Assembly (NCBI GenBank): GCA_963841105.1
Contig: CAWJCB010000011.1
Span: forward strand, 293,939-357,938
Source: VAZQ01 sp963841105
Lineage (GTDB): Bacteria; Pseudomonadota; Alphaproteobacteria; Rhizobiales; Xanthobacteraceae
Reading direction: 5' to 3'
Length of the DNA stretch: 64,000 nucleotides
Under the pieces are notes generated by a model. That model searched no databases, was not told where the DNA came from, and worked only from the letters and a program-made list of their open reading frames with translations. Both the position numbers and the translations under genes were made by a program. Below, piece by piece: positions 17,953-26,786 of this stretch (position 1 is its first letter; each line of letters begins with the position of its first letter).

Positions 17953-17954
17953 GA

Positions 17955-18344
17955 CTACACCTTGAAGCTGAGCATCAGCAGGGCGAATGCGCATGCAAGC
18001 CCCACCGCGACCGCGAAAAACGTATTTGCGATGATCAGAGCAACCTTCATTCGTTCGTCATGGACATAGTCCTCGATGATGACCTGCATGCCGATCCGCA
18101 TATGCGTGGTGATGGAAAAAATGAACAACAACAGGATCACCGCGACCAGCGGAGAAGCCAGGATCTGCACCACGGCCGCATGGTTCCGGCCGAGCAGCCC
18201 GATTACGATGAAGACGAACGCGATGGTGAGCGGGACGTTGGCAACCGCGGTGAGACGCTGACGCCAGAAATCCTGTGTCCCTGATCTTGCGGCGCCCAGA
18301 CCGCGCACGCGTGCGAGCGGCGTGCTCATCCTGCCCGCCGCCAT
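17955..18344 (-). CDS. sdhD: Succinate dehydrogenase membrane anchor subunit
   Basis: 129 residues with three hydrophobic helices (LTIAFVFIVIGLLG, ASPLVAVILLLFIFSI, VALIIANTFFAVAVGLAC). The segment HMRIGMQVIIEDYVHDE holds the histidine and the Asp-Tyr pair typical of SdhD heme/quinone contacts. Its ATG overlaps the sdhC stop by one base (TGATG), showing translational coupling. Confidence 0.93.
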   Translation of the reverse strand: MAAGRMSTPLARVRGLGAARSGTQDFWRQRLTAVANVPLTIAFVFIVIGLLGRNHAAVVQILASPLVAVILLLFIFSITTHMRIGMQVIIEDYVHDERMKVALIIANTFFAVAVGLACAFALLMLSFKV

Positions 18345-18754
18345 CAGCGCGATCCTCCCATGAAAAGGTAACCAAGAACCCAGATGATGATGGTCAGGGC
18401 GATGGAACCTGCAAGCGTCGCGATCGCGAGCCATTCCCGCTCGTAGGGGCCGAATCCATATCCGCTGTCCCAAATGAGATGCCGGATGCCGCCGAGCATA
18501 TGATGCATCAGCGCCCAGGTGTATCCGAACAGGATCACCCGGCCGAAGATCGAGCTCATGAACGAGCCGATGCCGGCATAGGCGCTCGGGCTGCTCGCCG
18601 CCGCGAGCAGCCACCAAGCCAGAAGCAGCGTTCCGAAATAAAGTGCGGTGCCGGTGATGCGATGGGCAATCGACATCAGCATTGTCAGCATCGGCTTGTA
18701 GATCGAGAGGTGAGGCGAGAGAGGCCGGTCGACTCGCACCCTGCTGTCAGCCAT
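18344..18754 (-). CDS. sdhC: Succinate dehydrogenase cytochrome b556 subunit
   Basis: 136 residues. The family signature RPLSPHLSIYKP is followed by SIAHRITG, with the Ser and Arg that line the quinone site, three membrane helices, and HHMLGGIRHL with the heme-ligand histidine. First gene of the operon; the promoter should lie in 18755-18924, which is shared with the divergent LysR gene. Confidence 0.95.
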   Translation of the reverse strand: MADSRVRVDRPLSPHLSIYKPMLTMLMSIAHRITGTALYFGTLLLAWWLLAAASSPSAYAGIGSFMSSIFGRVILFGYTWALMHHMLGGIRHLIWDSGYGFGPYEREWLAIATLAGSIALTIIIWVLGYLFMGGSR

Positions 18755-18924
18755 TTCTCCTCCCGTTTCTGATGGCGCGCCGCGGGAAGCCTAAAGGCTT
18801 CCTCTCTGCGAAGGGAGCCCTGGCGGGCAAGTTCTTGCTTCGTTACCGGCGAATATGGCTTCCGGGGACTTGGCGCACAATAGGTATTTCGCGTAGTTTT
18901 CCTTCGTAGAAATCGAAGGACGAT

Positions 18925-19812
18925 ATGCGATTCGACCTCAGCGACCTCGGTCTGTTTCGCCACGTTGTCGAGGCCGGCAGCATCACCGGCGGCGCCGAGC
19001 GCGCGCACCTTGCCCTTGCCGCTGCCTCCACGCGCGTCCGCAACATGGAAGAAGCGCTTGGCGCGGCATTGCTCGTGCGCGGCCGCCAAGGCGTGACGCC
19101 CACGCAGGCCGGCCGCACTCTGCTCCAGCACGCGCGCGTCATTCTCCGCCAGGCCGAGCGGCTGCGCGAGGACCTGGGCGCCTATGCCGGGGGCCTTGCC
19201 GGTCAGATCCGCGTGCTCTCCAACACGAACGCGCTCACCGAATTTCTGCCGGAGGCGTTAAGCTCGTTCCTCGCTGCGCATCCAAATGTCAGCGTCGATC
19301 TCGAGGAACGATTGAGCGACGAGATTGTCGGACTGATCGCTGAAGGCGTCGCCGACCTCGGCATAGTCGCTGGGACGGTCGATGCGAGCGCGCTCGCGAC
19401 TTACCCGTTTCGCAAGGATCGGTTCGTGCTGGTGGTCGCCCGCGACCATCCGCTTGCGGCGCGTTCGAGCATCGCATTCGCCGACGTGCTGGGCCATGAT
19501 TTCGTCGGCCTCGACCGGGCCAGTGCGTTGCAGCGCTTCCTCGCGGGCAAGGCCGCTCCGATCGGCCAGCCATTACGTCTGCGCGTGCAATTGCGCAGCT
19601 TCGATGCGGTCTGCCGCATGGTTGAATGCAACGTGGGCATCGGCATTGTGCCGCAGACGACGGCGCGACGCGTCGCGCGGACCATGGCGATCTCCGCGGT
19701 CAAGCTCACTGATGCGTGGGCGGTGCGCGAGCTCACGATCTGCATTCGCAGCTTCGACGAGTTGCCGCCCTATGCCCGTCAGCTCGTCGAGCACCTGCGC
19801 AGTCCGGAGTGA
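18925..19812 (+). CDS. LysR-family transcriptional regulator
   Basis: 295 residues. The N-terminal winged helix (LGLFRHVVEAGSITGGAERAHLALAAASTRVRNMEEALGA-like order) with GVTPTQAGRTLLQHA is standard LysR. The effector domain has the usual LRVLSNTNALTEFLP-type beta start and PLAARSSIAFADVLGHDFVGL. It is divergent from sdhC and convergent with the Bug receptor. LysR regulators often act on divergent neighbours, so sdh or the tctC-like gene are candidate targets; nothing in the sequence proves it. Confidence 0.9.
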   Translation: MRFDLSDLGLFRHVVEAGSITGGAERAHLALAAASTRVRNMEEALGAALLVRGRQGVTPTQAGRTLLQHARVILRQAERLREDLGAYAGGLAGQIRVLSNTNALTEFLPEALSSFLAAHPNVSVDLEERLSDEIVGLIAEGVADLGIVAGTVDASALATYPFRKDRFVLVVARDHPLAARSSIAFADVLGHDFVGLDRASALQRFLAGKAAPIGQPLRLRVQLRSFDAVCRMVECNVGIGIVPQTTARRVARTMAISAVKLTDAWAVRELTICIRSFDELPPYARQLVEHLRSPE

Positions 19813-19828
19813 ATTTCAAGAATAATGA

Positions 19829-20816
19829 TCAATCGATCTTCAAACCGATGGACTTGACCAAGGGGGTCCAGCGGGCGATGTCATCATCGATGAGGCGGCG
19901 AAATGTCTCAGGGGTGGAACTCGAGATCGGGCTCGAAGCCGGCCTCGATCAGCATTTGCTGATACGCCGGATCATCAATGGCGCTACGGGATGCCCGCGC
20001 GATCTGCTCGATGATCGCCTTCGGTGTTCCGACCGGCGCGAACAGCCCGATCGACTGCTGTGAGATCATCCCGGGGATGCCGGCTTCGACCGCGGTCAGG
20101 ATCTCCGGGGCAGCGATCAGGCGCTTTGGACTGGTCACCGCGAGAATGCGCAGCTTGCCGGTGCGGTTGAGCTCAAGCAATGGGCCGGTCACGGCCGGCG
20201 TGACCATGTTCACGTGCCCGCTGAGCGTATCGGTGGTCGCCGGCCCGGAGCCGCGGTAAGGCACTTGCACGATATCCGCTCCGGTGAGCGATTTCAGAAG
20301 CTCGCCGGTGAGATGGTTGAGCGACCCGACACCGGCATGCCCATAGGACAGCTTGCCCGGATTGACCTTGGCATAATCTATGAGCTCTTTGAGCGTTTGC
20401 GCCGGCACCGCCGGATGGACCGCGAGCGCGAAGGCGGAGACCACGACATTGCAGATCGGCTCGAGGTCCTTGAGCGGATCGTACAGCGGCCGGCTTTTGA
20501 GGATCGCCTCGGTGATGTGTGTGCTCGATCCGCCGAGCAGGATTGTGTAGCCGTCCGGGCGTGCGCGAGCGACCGCCGCTGCGCCTAGCGAGCTGCCGCC
20601 ACCTCCCTGGTTCTCGACCACCACGGTGCCGAGGAGCGGCTTTATCCTCTCCGCCCACGGCCGGCCGACCGCGTCGTAGCCGCCGCCGGGCGGAAAAGGA
20701 ACAACGAGCCTTATGGGACGATCGGGATATTTGGACTGGGCGAGAGCGGCGGGCGGCATGAACCACGGCAGGCACAGAGCCGCCGGCCCGAGCGCGAGCA
20801 GATCACGTCGTCGCAT
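19829..20816 (-). CDS. Bug/TctC-family periplasmic binding protein, frameshifted near the end
   Basis: The ATG giving MRRRDLLALG starts a Tat-like signal ending near AALAQSKYPD. The Bug signature PIRLVVPFPPGGGYDAVGRPWAE, then VVENQGGGGSSLGA and PVGTPKAI, are intact. The open frame ends after EPDLEF because of a one-base shift near 19918, but the next frame carries the expected terminus (TPETFRRLIDDDIARWTPL ... GLKID) to the TGA at 19829. Ligands of orphan Bug proteins are carboxylic acids in most known cases; no TctAB partner is adjacent. Confidence 0.85.
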
Positions 20817-21103
20817 GACCTCCGCGTTCCTCCGGCTTGGGATGACCTCGACCGTGGCAATCGCTCGCGCGGAAGTTTGCTGCGGGCTCACGGCCCTGTT
20901 CCTTCGGCGTGGCGCACCGGGAAGCCGCCCGCGCGAACGCAGCGTATGACCGAATTACGTCCATTGCAACGCGATGTGCTCATCTACTCGGCACGCGCGT
21001 CGTCTCCCGGTCCCGACTGCCAAGCCGGCATGACGATCTGGCATGAAGCCCATGCGGCTTTCGCCGTCGCGTGCCGGCTCCACGCGCATTATCTCCCAAA
21101 AAA

Positions 21104-21367
21104 ATGGAAACGCCTGGAATCAAAATGGAGTTGATCACCGTGCCCATGCAATCCCTGACGGCGCCCTCGGGCGCCAACTGCACCGAAGTTATCCAACCGG
21201 AGCTCCGAGCTCCTTTGCTTCGCCGGGTCTACGATGCTGTCCTTGCAGGGCAAAATCGGCGCGCCGAGCGCGAGATCGCCAGATATCTGCGCGAGCACGG
21301 AGGGAAATTCACCGACGGACTCGAACGCGAGATCGAGCGCTACTTTTTGAACGGCAAGCTGCGATAG
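21104..21367 (+). CDS. Small conserved-type hypothetical protein
   Basis: About 87 residues from the Met giving METPGIKMEL; an internal Met seven codons on is an alternative. The C-terminal half is a charged helical region (RRVYDAVLAGQNRRAEREIARYL) ending DGLEREIERYFLNGKLR. No family recognised. The 287 bases upstream back to the tctC-like start hold no other gene. Confidence 0.5.
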   Translation: METPGIKMELITVPMQSLTAPSGANCTEVIQPELRAPLLRRVYDAVLAGQNRRAEREIARYLREHGGKFTDGLEREIERYFLNGKLR

Positions 21368-21381
21368 GCAGCGGCAGCGTT

Positions 21382-22152
21382 TTATTTCCTGGCGACGATG
21401 AAAAGGCGAGGAAATCTCAAAAGCACCTTCCCGTCGAACCGAGTTGCGTAATGCCTGCCGATCTCTGTGAGATAAGCGGCGAGAAAGGCTTCGCGCATCC
21501 CGTCGTCAAGCACGGAGAGGAATGGGCGCAGGCCCGATCCCTTGAACCATTCGACGATGCCTTGTGGTCCGGCCATGACGTGGTTGTAGACGGTGTGCCA
21601 GAGATCGACGTGAGCGCAGAGCGGCTTGAGCAGATCGTAGTAAAGCTCTACGGGGGGCAAATCTCCGCGTGACGCCTCCTCAAGAGCTGCGTTGCCGGAC
21701 CACGGCCCGCTGCCTGCGACCTCGCGCATGAGTGCAAGTGCGGGCTCCCTGGTGTTGTCGGGCATCTGCACCGCCAGCACGCCGCCCTGGGGCAACGCCT
21801 CCAGCAAACGTCGCAACACATTGGGGTGGTCCGGGATCCACTGGAATACGGCATTCGCGAACAGGAGGTCGGCAGGCTCGCTCGGCATCCAGGTCGCGAG
21901 ATCAGCGTGGATGAAGGTGCATCCGGCTAGCCGCTCGCGCGCCTGCCGAAGCATGTCCGGCGATGAATCGATCCCCACGACCTCGGCGTCCGGATAATGC
22001 TCCACAAGAAGCTCCGTCGAATTGCCTGGTCCACAGCCGAGATCAAAGATCAGGCGCGGCTGCGTCAGCGCCACGCGCACCAGCAAGTCACGCGAGGGCC
22101 GCGTGCGCTCGTCTTCGAAGCGCAGGTATTGACAGGCATTCCAGTCGGTCAT
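21382..22152 (-). CDS. tam: Trans-aconitate 2-methyltransferase
   Basis: 256 residues. SAM-binding motif I LIFDLGCGPGNSTELL, the acidic strand EVVGIDSSPDML, motif DLLFANAVFQWIPDH and the family-specific QMPDN and NHVMAGPQGIVEWFKGSGLRPFL identify Tam, which methylates trans-aconitate formed by spontaneous isomerisation of cis-aconitate, protecting aconitase. Starts 13 bp from the divergent terC-like gene, so both share a very compact promoter. Confidence 0.9.
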   Translation of the reverse strand: MTDWNACQYLRFEDERTRPSRDLLVRVALTQPRLIFDLGCGPGNSTELLVEHYPDAEVVGIDSSPDMLRQARERLAGCTFIHADLATWMPSEPADLLFANAVFQWIPDHPNVLRRLLEALPQGGVLAVQMPDNTREPALALMREVAGSGPWSGNAALEEASRGDLPPVELYYDLLKPLCAHVDLWHTVYNHVMAGPQGIVEWFKGSGLRPFLSVLDDGMREAFLAAYLTEIGRHYATRFDGKVLLRFPRLFIVARK

Positions 22153-22165
22153 GTTAGATTAACCC

Positions 22166-22900
22166 ATGAATATCTTATCTCTCCTGTCCGATCCCAACGC
22201 CTGGGCCGCGCTTGCGACGCTCACCGTTCTTGAAGTCGTCCTTGGGATCGACAATCTTGTTTTCATCTCCGTTCTGACTGCCCGACTGCCAGACGCGAGA
22301 GCACGCCGAGCCCGTCAGGTCGGCCTCCTGCTTGCCTTTGTTTTCCGCGTGATCATGCTGGCGGGTCTGACCTCGCTGATGCGTCTCAGCGCGCCCCTGT
22401 TCAGCTTCCTGCGCGTCGAAATTTCCTGGCGCGATATCATTCTGATCGGCGGTGGTCTGTTTCTCCTTGCAAAGGCAACGCACGAAATTCACGGCGAGAT
22501 CGAAAAACGCGACGCCGGCGCGGCCGCGTCGTCGGTTCCTGGGCAGGCCTTTGCATGGGTCGTCGTTCAGCTCGTGGTGGTCGATCTCGTATTTTCCTTG
22601 GATTCGATCATTACCGCCATCGGAATGGCTGAAGATTTGGAGGTCATGGTGGGTGCTATTGTCATTGCCATGATCGTGATGTATGCGGCCGCCAATCCGG
22701 TCGGCGATTTTATCGCCGCGCACCCCACGACCAAGATGCTGGCGCTGGCATTTCTGCTCCTGATCGGAATGGCGCTGGTCGCGGATGGACTGAAATTCCA
22801 TATTCCACGCGGATACATCTATTTCGCCATGGCGTTTGCCGGCGCCGTGGAGACATTCAACATCCTGGCAACGCGCAAGCGCCGGCGAGGGCGTGTTTAG
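22166..22900 (+). CDS. TerC-family integral membrane protein
   Basis: 244 residues with about seven membrane helices. Acidic motifs in membrane segments, LEVVLGIDNLVF and VVDLVFSLDSIITAIGMA, are the TerC hallmark (paired Glu/Asp). TerC relatives export manganese or help metallate exported enzymes. In E. coli some relatives respond to Mn through a riboswitch, but no such leader fits in the 13-bp divergent gap. Ends with a basic tail TRKRRRGRV. Confidence 0.9.
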   Translation: MNILSLLSDPNAWAALATLTVLEVVLGIDNLVFISVLTARLPDARARRARQVGLLLAFVFRVIMLAGLTSLMRLSAPLFSFLRVEISWRDIILIGGGLFLLAKATHEIHGEIEKRDAGAAASSVPGQAFAWVVVQLVVVDLVFSLDSIITAIGMAEDLEVMVGAIVIAMIVMYAAANPVGDFIAAHPTTKMLALAFLLLIGMALVADGLKFHIPRGYIYFAMAFAGAVETFNILATRKRRRGRV

Positions 22901-22937
22901 GCGCGGGTGTGCGAACCCGTCCCTGAACTGCGCTGCG

Positions 22938-23465
22938 TCAGGCCACCAGAAACAAATCCGTGTCGCCGGTCCGTTCGCCGCAAGCGGTGATCATCGCGTG
23001 CAATTGGCCGCGATGATGCGTCTGATGATTGAAGAAGTGCGTGACCAGCAGGCCGCGCGGCTGGCGCAGCTCGCGGTTGACCGACGCGCTGAACCAGACC
23101 TGCTCCGCTGCCAGCCATTCCTCGCCCACCCCCTGCGCCCAACTGGAAATCCTTGCGTCTGCGGCGACACGCGCTCGCTCAAGCTCGTCGAAATCGGCGA
23201 CGAGAGATGCGCTGTCCTTCTGGATTGTTGTCGGCTTCGGCCAGCCATCGAAGCGCGACATCCACATCTGATCGCCCCAGAGGAGATGGCAGAGCGTGCC
23301 GTGAATTGAACCCCAGAAGGCGCCGCGTGCAAGCAGCCGCTGGCTTTCCGGCAGGCGCCGGGCGGCGGCATAGGTGCGACGGTTCATCTCGGCATTGTAA
23401 GCCGCCATGGTGCGTACAAAAACGGGATTGACGAGGACGCCCGAACCTGTTTGCGGCGCGAGCAT
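22938..23465 (-). CDS. DinB-family metal-dependent protein
   Basis: About 175 residues from the Met giving MLAPQTG. Four-helix DinB pattern with the three conserved histidines: the first in GTLCHLLWGDQMW, then NHQTHHRGQLH. These bind a divalent metal. DinB proteins include thiol-transferases using mycothiol or bacillithiol; the biological thiol here is unknown. A degenerate GCGGGT...ACCCGT palindrome lies between this gene and terC. Confidence 0.85.
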   Translation of the reverse strand: MLAPQTGSGVLVNPVFVRTMAAYNAEMNRRTYAAARRLPESQRLLARGAFWGSIHGTLCHLLWGDQMWMSRFDGWPKPTTIQKDSASLVADFDELERARVAADARISSWAQGVGEEWLAAEQVWFSASVNRELRQPRGLLVTHFFNHQTHHRGQLHAMITACGERTGDTDLFLVA

Positions 23466-23496
23466 GCGAATCTCCAAATGATGCGCGCTGTTGGCG

Positions 23497-23730
23497 TCAG
23501 TGGGCTTCGCGCCACATCGTCGCCGGAGCGAGCGCGGAGAGCGCCCGGTCATGCAGACGCACCGGGTCGAGCTCTCCCTCGTTGGCCAGGCGGAGGACGC
23601 AGCGGGCCAGCTCGTTAGGGCGGACCTTATCGTTGCCGGTTGATTTGAGCGTCAGCCATGCTTCGTCGAATGCAGTTTCCAGGATCGCGAGTGTTTTGGG
23701 ATCGAAGGATCCGCTGCCAATGCCACGCAT
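23497..23730 (-). CDS. Small hypothetical protein conserved in style
   Basis: About 77 residues from the Met giving MRGIGSGSFDPKTLAILETAFDE. Helical, with KVRPNELARCVLRLANEGELD. This layout is familiar from short unnamed proteins of Rhizobiales; no function is known. It ends 31 bp before the dinB-like start and may be cotranscribed with it. Confidence 0.6.
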   Translation of the reverse strand: MRGIGSGSFDPKTLAILETAFDEAWLTLKSTGNDKVRPNELARCVLRLANEGELDPVRLHDRALSALAPATMWREAH

Positions 23731-23906
23731 TCGCCTCTCCGAATCAGGAACAGGCCCAGGGTCACCGCGCAAACTTAAGTCGCGATCTGGCCCACATTGT
23801 GAAGAATGCCGGGCGCCCCTGCCATGCCAGAATGCGAGGCGTTGCGCCGCTGGTCAAGGGACACCAAACGGCCGTGGAACTCGCGAAAGTCCCCGCGCAA
23901 AAACGT

Positions 23907-24659
23907 TCAGATCGTCAGGGTACCCGCCATGGCCCAGATGTAGCGGTCGCCAACGGAGGTCCAGTTGACGGTGTTCCACCAGGCCTTCAGGTAGTCCGGG
24001 CGCCGATTCTGATAGGTGAGATAATAGGCGTGCTCCCACACGTCGTTACCGAGCAGCACGCGCTTGCCGTCCATGAGCGGCGTGTCCTGGTTAGGTCTGG
24101 TCTCGATGGCCAGCTTGCCTTCCTTGCTCACTGTCACGAATACCCAGCCCGAACCGAACACGCGAGCGCCGGCTGCGTTGAAGTCGTCCTGGAATTTCTG
24201 CACGCCGCCTAGATCGCGATCGATCGCGGCGGCGAGGTTGCTCCCAGGCTTGCCTCCGCCCGGACCCATCACCTTCCAGAACATCGTGTGATTCGCGTGG
24301 CCTCCACCGGAGTTGCGCAGCGCGGTGCGAATGGCTTCCGGCATCTCTCCGAGCCTGGCAAGAATGTCCTGCAGCGGCATGGACGCGACGCTTGAATGGT
24401 CCTTCACCGCATTGTTGAGATTGGTGACATACGTCTGGTGATGCCGATCGTGATGAATCTCCATCGTGCGCGCATCGATATACGGCTCGAGAGCCTTGGT
24501 GGCGTATGGCAGGGGATCGAGCTTGAACGGGCCCGATGGCGGCGCCGCGGGCGCGGGTTGCGCCTGGGCTGCCGCCCCGACCGGCAAGACGTGGTTGGCG
24601 AATGCGGTGACGGCAACGCTGGCCGTTCCGACAAGAATGCGGCGACGAGTGATGAACAC
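23907..24659 (-). CDS. Exported Fe/Mn superoxide dismutase
   Basis: 250 residues, longer than a cytosolic SOD because of a Tat-type leader (TRRRILVGTASVAVTAF) and a proline/alanine linker. The SOD core follows: HHDRHHQTYVTNLN with the first metal histidine, GGGHANHTMFWK with the second, and DVWEHAYYLTYQNRRPDYLKAWW with the Asp and His ligands. Removes superoxide, probably in the periplasm. Divergent from the Cu/Zn enzyme 183 bp away. Confidence 0.93.
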   Translation of the reverse strand: MFITRRRILVGTASVAVTAFANHVLPVGAAAQAQPAPAAPPSGPFKLDPLPYATKALEPYIDARTMEIHHDRHHQTYVTNLNNAVKDHSSVASMPLQDILARLGEMPEAIRTALRNSGGGHANHTMFWKVMGPGGGKPGSNLAAAIDRDLGGVQKFQDDFNAAGARVFGSGWVFVTVSKEGKLAIETRPNQDTPLMDGKRVLLGNDVWEHAYYLTYQNRRPDYLKAWWNTVNWTSVGDRYIWAMAGTLTI

Positions 24660-24733
24660 GTATTTTCTCCCGCTGGATCAGTGCTTGAAGTGACCGCGCA
24701 TGATAGGGCAGGATCGTGTCGCGTCAACGCGGG

Positions 24734-24753
24734 CTCCTATAGGATATTAGGAG
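24734..24753. promoter_or_regulatory. Possible operator dyad between two SOD genes
   Basis: CTCCTA, 8-nt spacer, TAGGAG forms a symmetrical site in the divergent sod intergenic region. It is the only clear dyad there and would be well placed to control one or both genes. No known regulator consensus is claimed. Confidence 0.25.
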
Positions 24754-24842
24754 TTGGAATATCAGACGTCGCGGCCGATTTACGCTGCACAAAGCCCAGG
24801 TTACACTGATCGAGTTGAAGCATTGAGAAAGGTCTCTCTCTT

Positions 24843-25505
24843 ATGAAACGCATCGGGATGAACGCCGGATTTGCCTTGTTGCTGGCCGGCGCCGCGGCAT
24901 CGGCGCACGAGATGAACCTGCGACAAATCGTGCCGGGTGCTCCCATGGAAACGGGTGCGGGCGCCAGCATCCCTTCGGCAAGCATCCAATTTGTGCAGAG
25001 CACGAAGGGCGGAAAGTCGAGCAAGTCGGCGACCGCACCGGCTGCGAACGCCAGTCTTAAGACAGCCGACGGCAAGGACGTAGGCACCGTCACTCTCACG
25101 CAGACGCCCGATGGAGTCCGCCTGCGTCTGGCGCTTATGGGATTGCCTCCAGGCGAGCACGCATTCCATGTGCACGCGGTTGGAAAGTGTGAGCCGCCCG
25201 GCTTTACGTCGGCGGGGCCGCACTTCAACCCAGCGAACAAGAAGCACGGCAAGCTCAACAGCGAGGGTCACCACGCCGGCGACATGGACAACATCAATGT
25301 CCCGGCCAATGGCAAGCTTACGCTGACCGTCATCGACAAGGACATTACCCTGGAAAAGGGCAAGCCCAACTCCGTCTTGCAGGACAACGGCACCGCGCTC
25401 GTGGTTCACGCCGGGAAGGACGACTACACGACCGATCCGGCAGGGAATGCGGGCGACCGCATCGCCTGCGGTGTGATCAGCGATGGAAAGACTTCCGCGC
25501 GCTGA
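24843..25505 (+). CDS. sodC: Cu/Zn superoxide dismutase, periplasmic
   Basis: 220 residues. Signal peptide (MKRIGMNAGFALLLAGAAASAHE), an unusual 60-residue low-complexity linker (TKGGKSSKSATAPAANAS), then the SOD core: GEHAFHVHAVGKCEPP with copper histidines, HFNPANKKHG and EGHHAGDMDN with zinc/bridging ligands, ALVVHAGKDDY with the last copper histidine, and AGDRIACGVI with the disulfide cysteine. Preceded by AAGGTCTCTC. Acts on external superoxide. Confidence 0.95.
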   Translation: MKRIGMNAGFALLLAGAAASAHEMNLRQIVPGAPMETGAGASIPSASIQFVQSTKGGKSSKSATAPAANASLKTADGKDVGTVTLTQTPDGVRLRLALMGLPPGEHAFHVHAVGKCEPPGFTSAGPHFNPANKKHGKLNSEGHHAGDMDNINVPANGKLTLTVIDKDITLEKGKPNSVLQDNGTALVVHAGKDDYTTDPAGNAGDRIACGVISDGKTSAR

Positions 25506-25543
25506 CCTAAGCACACTTAATCGTAACGCGATGGGGTGCTACG

Positions 25544-25573
25544 GTAGGGGGCGGGTTTCAAACCCGCCCCTAC
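25544..25573. repeat. Third copy of the GGGGCGGGTTT palindrome
   Basis: GTAGGGGGCGGGTTT, short loop, AAACCCGCCCCTAC; one extra G in the left arm breaks perfect symmetry. Same family as 1884-1962. It lies 39 bases behind sodC, again between convergent genes. Confidence 0.65.
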
Positions 25574-25640
25574 ATGACATCAAATCAAATCATGTCACGG
25601 ACTGCGGCGGAGCGCTCCCGGCGAGGAACGGCGAGAGTAA

Positions 25641-26690
25641 CTACCGCGGCATCAGCACCCAATAGTCGAGGTCGAGCAGCACCGCGGGATGATCCTCCTT
25701 GCCAGTTTTGTATGGAAAATCGGCGCAGGGATGATCCTTCGTCGCAACGGTGCGCAGTCGCAGCGCGCCGACATCGTCGCGCCCGGAAAGCTCCGCTTTG
25801 TCCAAAATCTCTGACCATGCGAACACGGTCATGCCGGCAAACAGTGGCGCGACGTGGCGGCCGCCATTGATGGCAGCGATATGAAAGGCGTTTGCGAGCC
25901 CGTTGAATGACAGCGCACGCGCCAGTGAGATGACGTGGCCGCCATAGATCAGCCGGCGTCCGAAGCGGCCCTTCGCCTCCGCGAACTGGTTGAAATGAAT
26001 GCGCGCGGTATTTTGATAGAGACGGGTAGCGATCTGGTGCTCGGCTTCTTCCACCGTAATGCCGTCAATGTGATCGATTGTCTCGCCCACGGCGTAGTCG
26101 CCAAAACGGTAGCCGCTGCCGGCTAGCGTAAAATCGTATGCCTTCACATCGATGCGCGGGCACGCCTGGCCGAGGCCACTGGGACTTACTGTTTCAGGCA
26201 GGTGCGGAACGTGCTCGCCGGGGGCTGCCGCCGCCTCGTCGCGCTTGCGCACCATGACCCAACGCACATATTCCAAGAGCTTGCTGCCGTCCTGCTTGTA
26301 CCCGGTCGAGCGAACGAAAACGATACCGGTCTTGCGGCTCGAATTCTCCTTCAGCCCGATCACCTCCGATACCGCGGTGACGCTATCCCCGGGAAAGACC
26401 GGCGCAAGGAAACGGCCCTCTGCGTAACCGAGATTGGCGACGGCATTGAGCGAGATATCGGGGACTGTCTTTCCGAACACGACATGAAAGAGGAGGAGAT
26501 CGTCGATGGGTGCGCGCGGATAGCCGATAGCGTGGGCAAAAGCGTCGGAGGACTGCACGGCAAAGCGAGGTCCAAACAGCCCCTGATAGAGCGCGACGTC
26601 GCCTTGCGTAAGCGTGCGCGGGGTTGCGTGCCTTATCACCTGACCGAGCTGGAAATCCTCGAAGAAGTTCCCGGTTCCCGACTTCAGCAT
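25641..26690 (-). CDS. mch: Mesaconyl-CoA hydratase-like MaoC-family protein
   Basis: About 349 residues from the Met giving MLKSGTGNFFEDF. It is a double hot-dog protein: the N-terminal half has QVIRHATPRTLTQGDVALY and SSDAFAHAIGYPRAPIDDLLLFHVVFGKTVPDISLNAVANLGYAEGRF in succession, the latter a pattern I associate with mesaconyl-C1-CoA hydratase of the ethylmalonyl-CoA pathway; the C-terminal half has GRRLIYGGHVISLARAL. The reaction would be mesaconyl-CoA to beta-methylmalyl-CoA. A CoA-ester lyase that could act on the product is encoded at 34457, but not in the same operon. Confidence 0.8.
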   Translation of the reverse strand: MLKSGTGNFFEDFQLGQVIRHATPRTLTQGDVALYQGLFGPRFAVQSSDAFAHAIGYPRAPIDDLLLFHVVFGKTVPDISLNAVANLGYAEGRFLAPVFPGDSVTAVSEVIGLKENSSRKTGIVFVRSTGYKQDGSKLLEYVRWVMVRKRDEAAAAPGEHVPHLPETVSPSGLGQACPRIDVKAYDFTLAGSGYRFGDYAVGETIDHIDGITVEEAEHQIATRLYQNTARIHFNQFAEAKGRFGRRLIYGGHVISLARALSFNGLANAFHIAAINGGRHVAPLFAGMTVFAWSEILDKAELSGRDDVGALRLRTVATKDHPCADFPYKTGKEDHPAVLLDLDYWVLMPR

Positions 26691-26786
26691 GCGTGCTTTC
26701 AACCCTGCGAATTTGCTATATTGAGCATTGAACTGATCGGGATGCGTTGACCTGTGCGAGCACGTGAACAAGACATATTACCCATC

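Noticed and set aside
22899..22926. Fourth full copy of the GGGGCGGGTTT palindrome
   Set aside because: Only the core GCGGGT...ACCCGT is preserved; too degenerate to list as a member.
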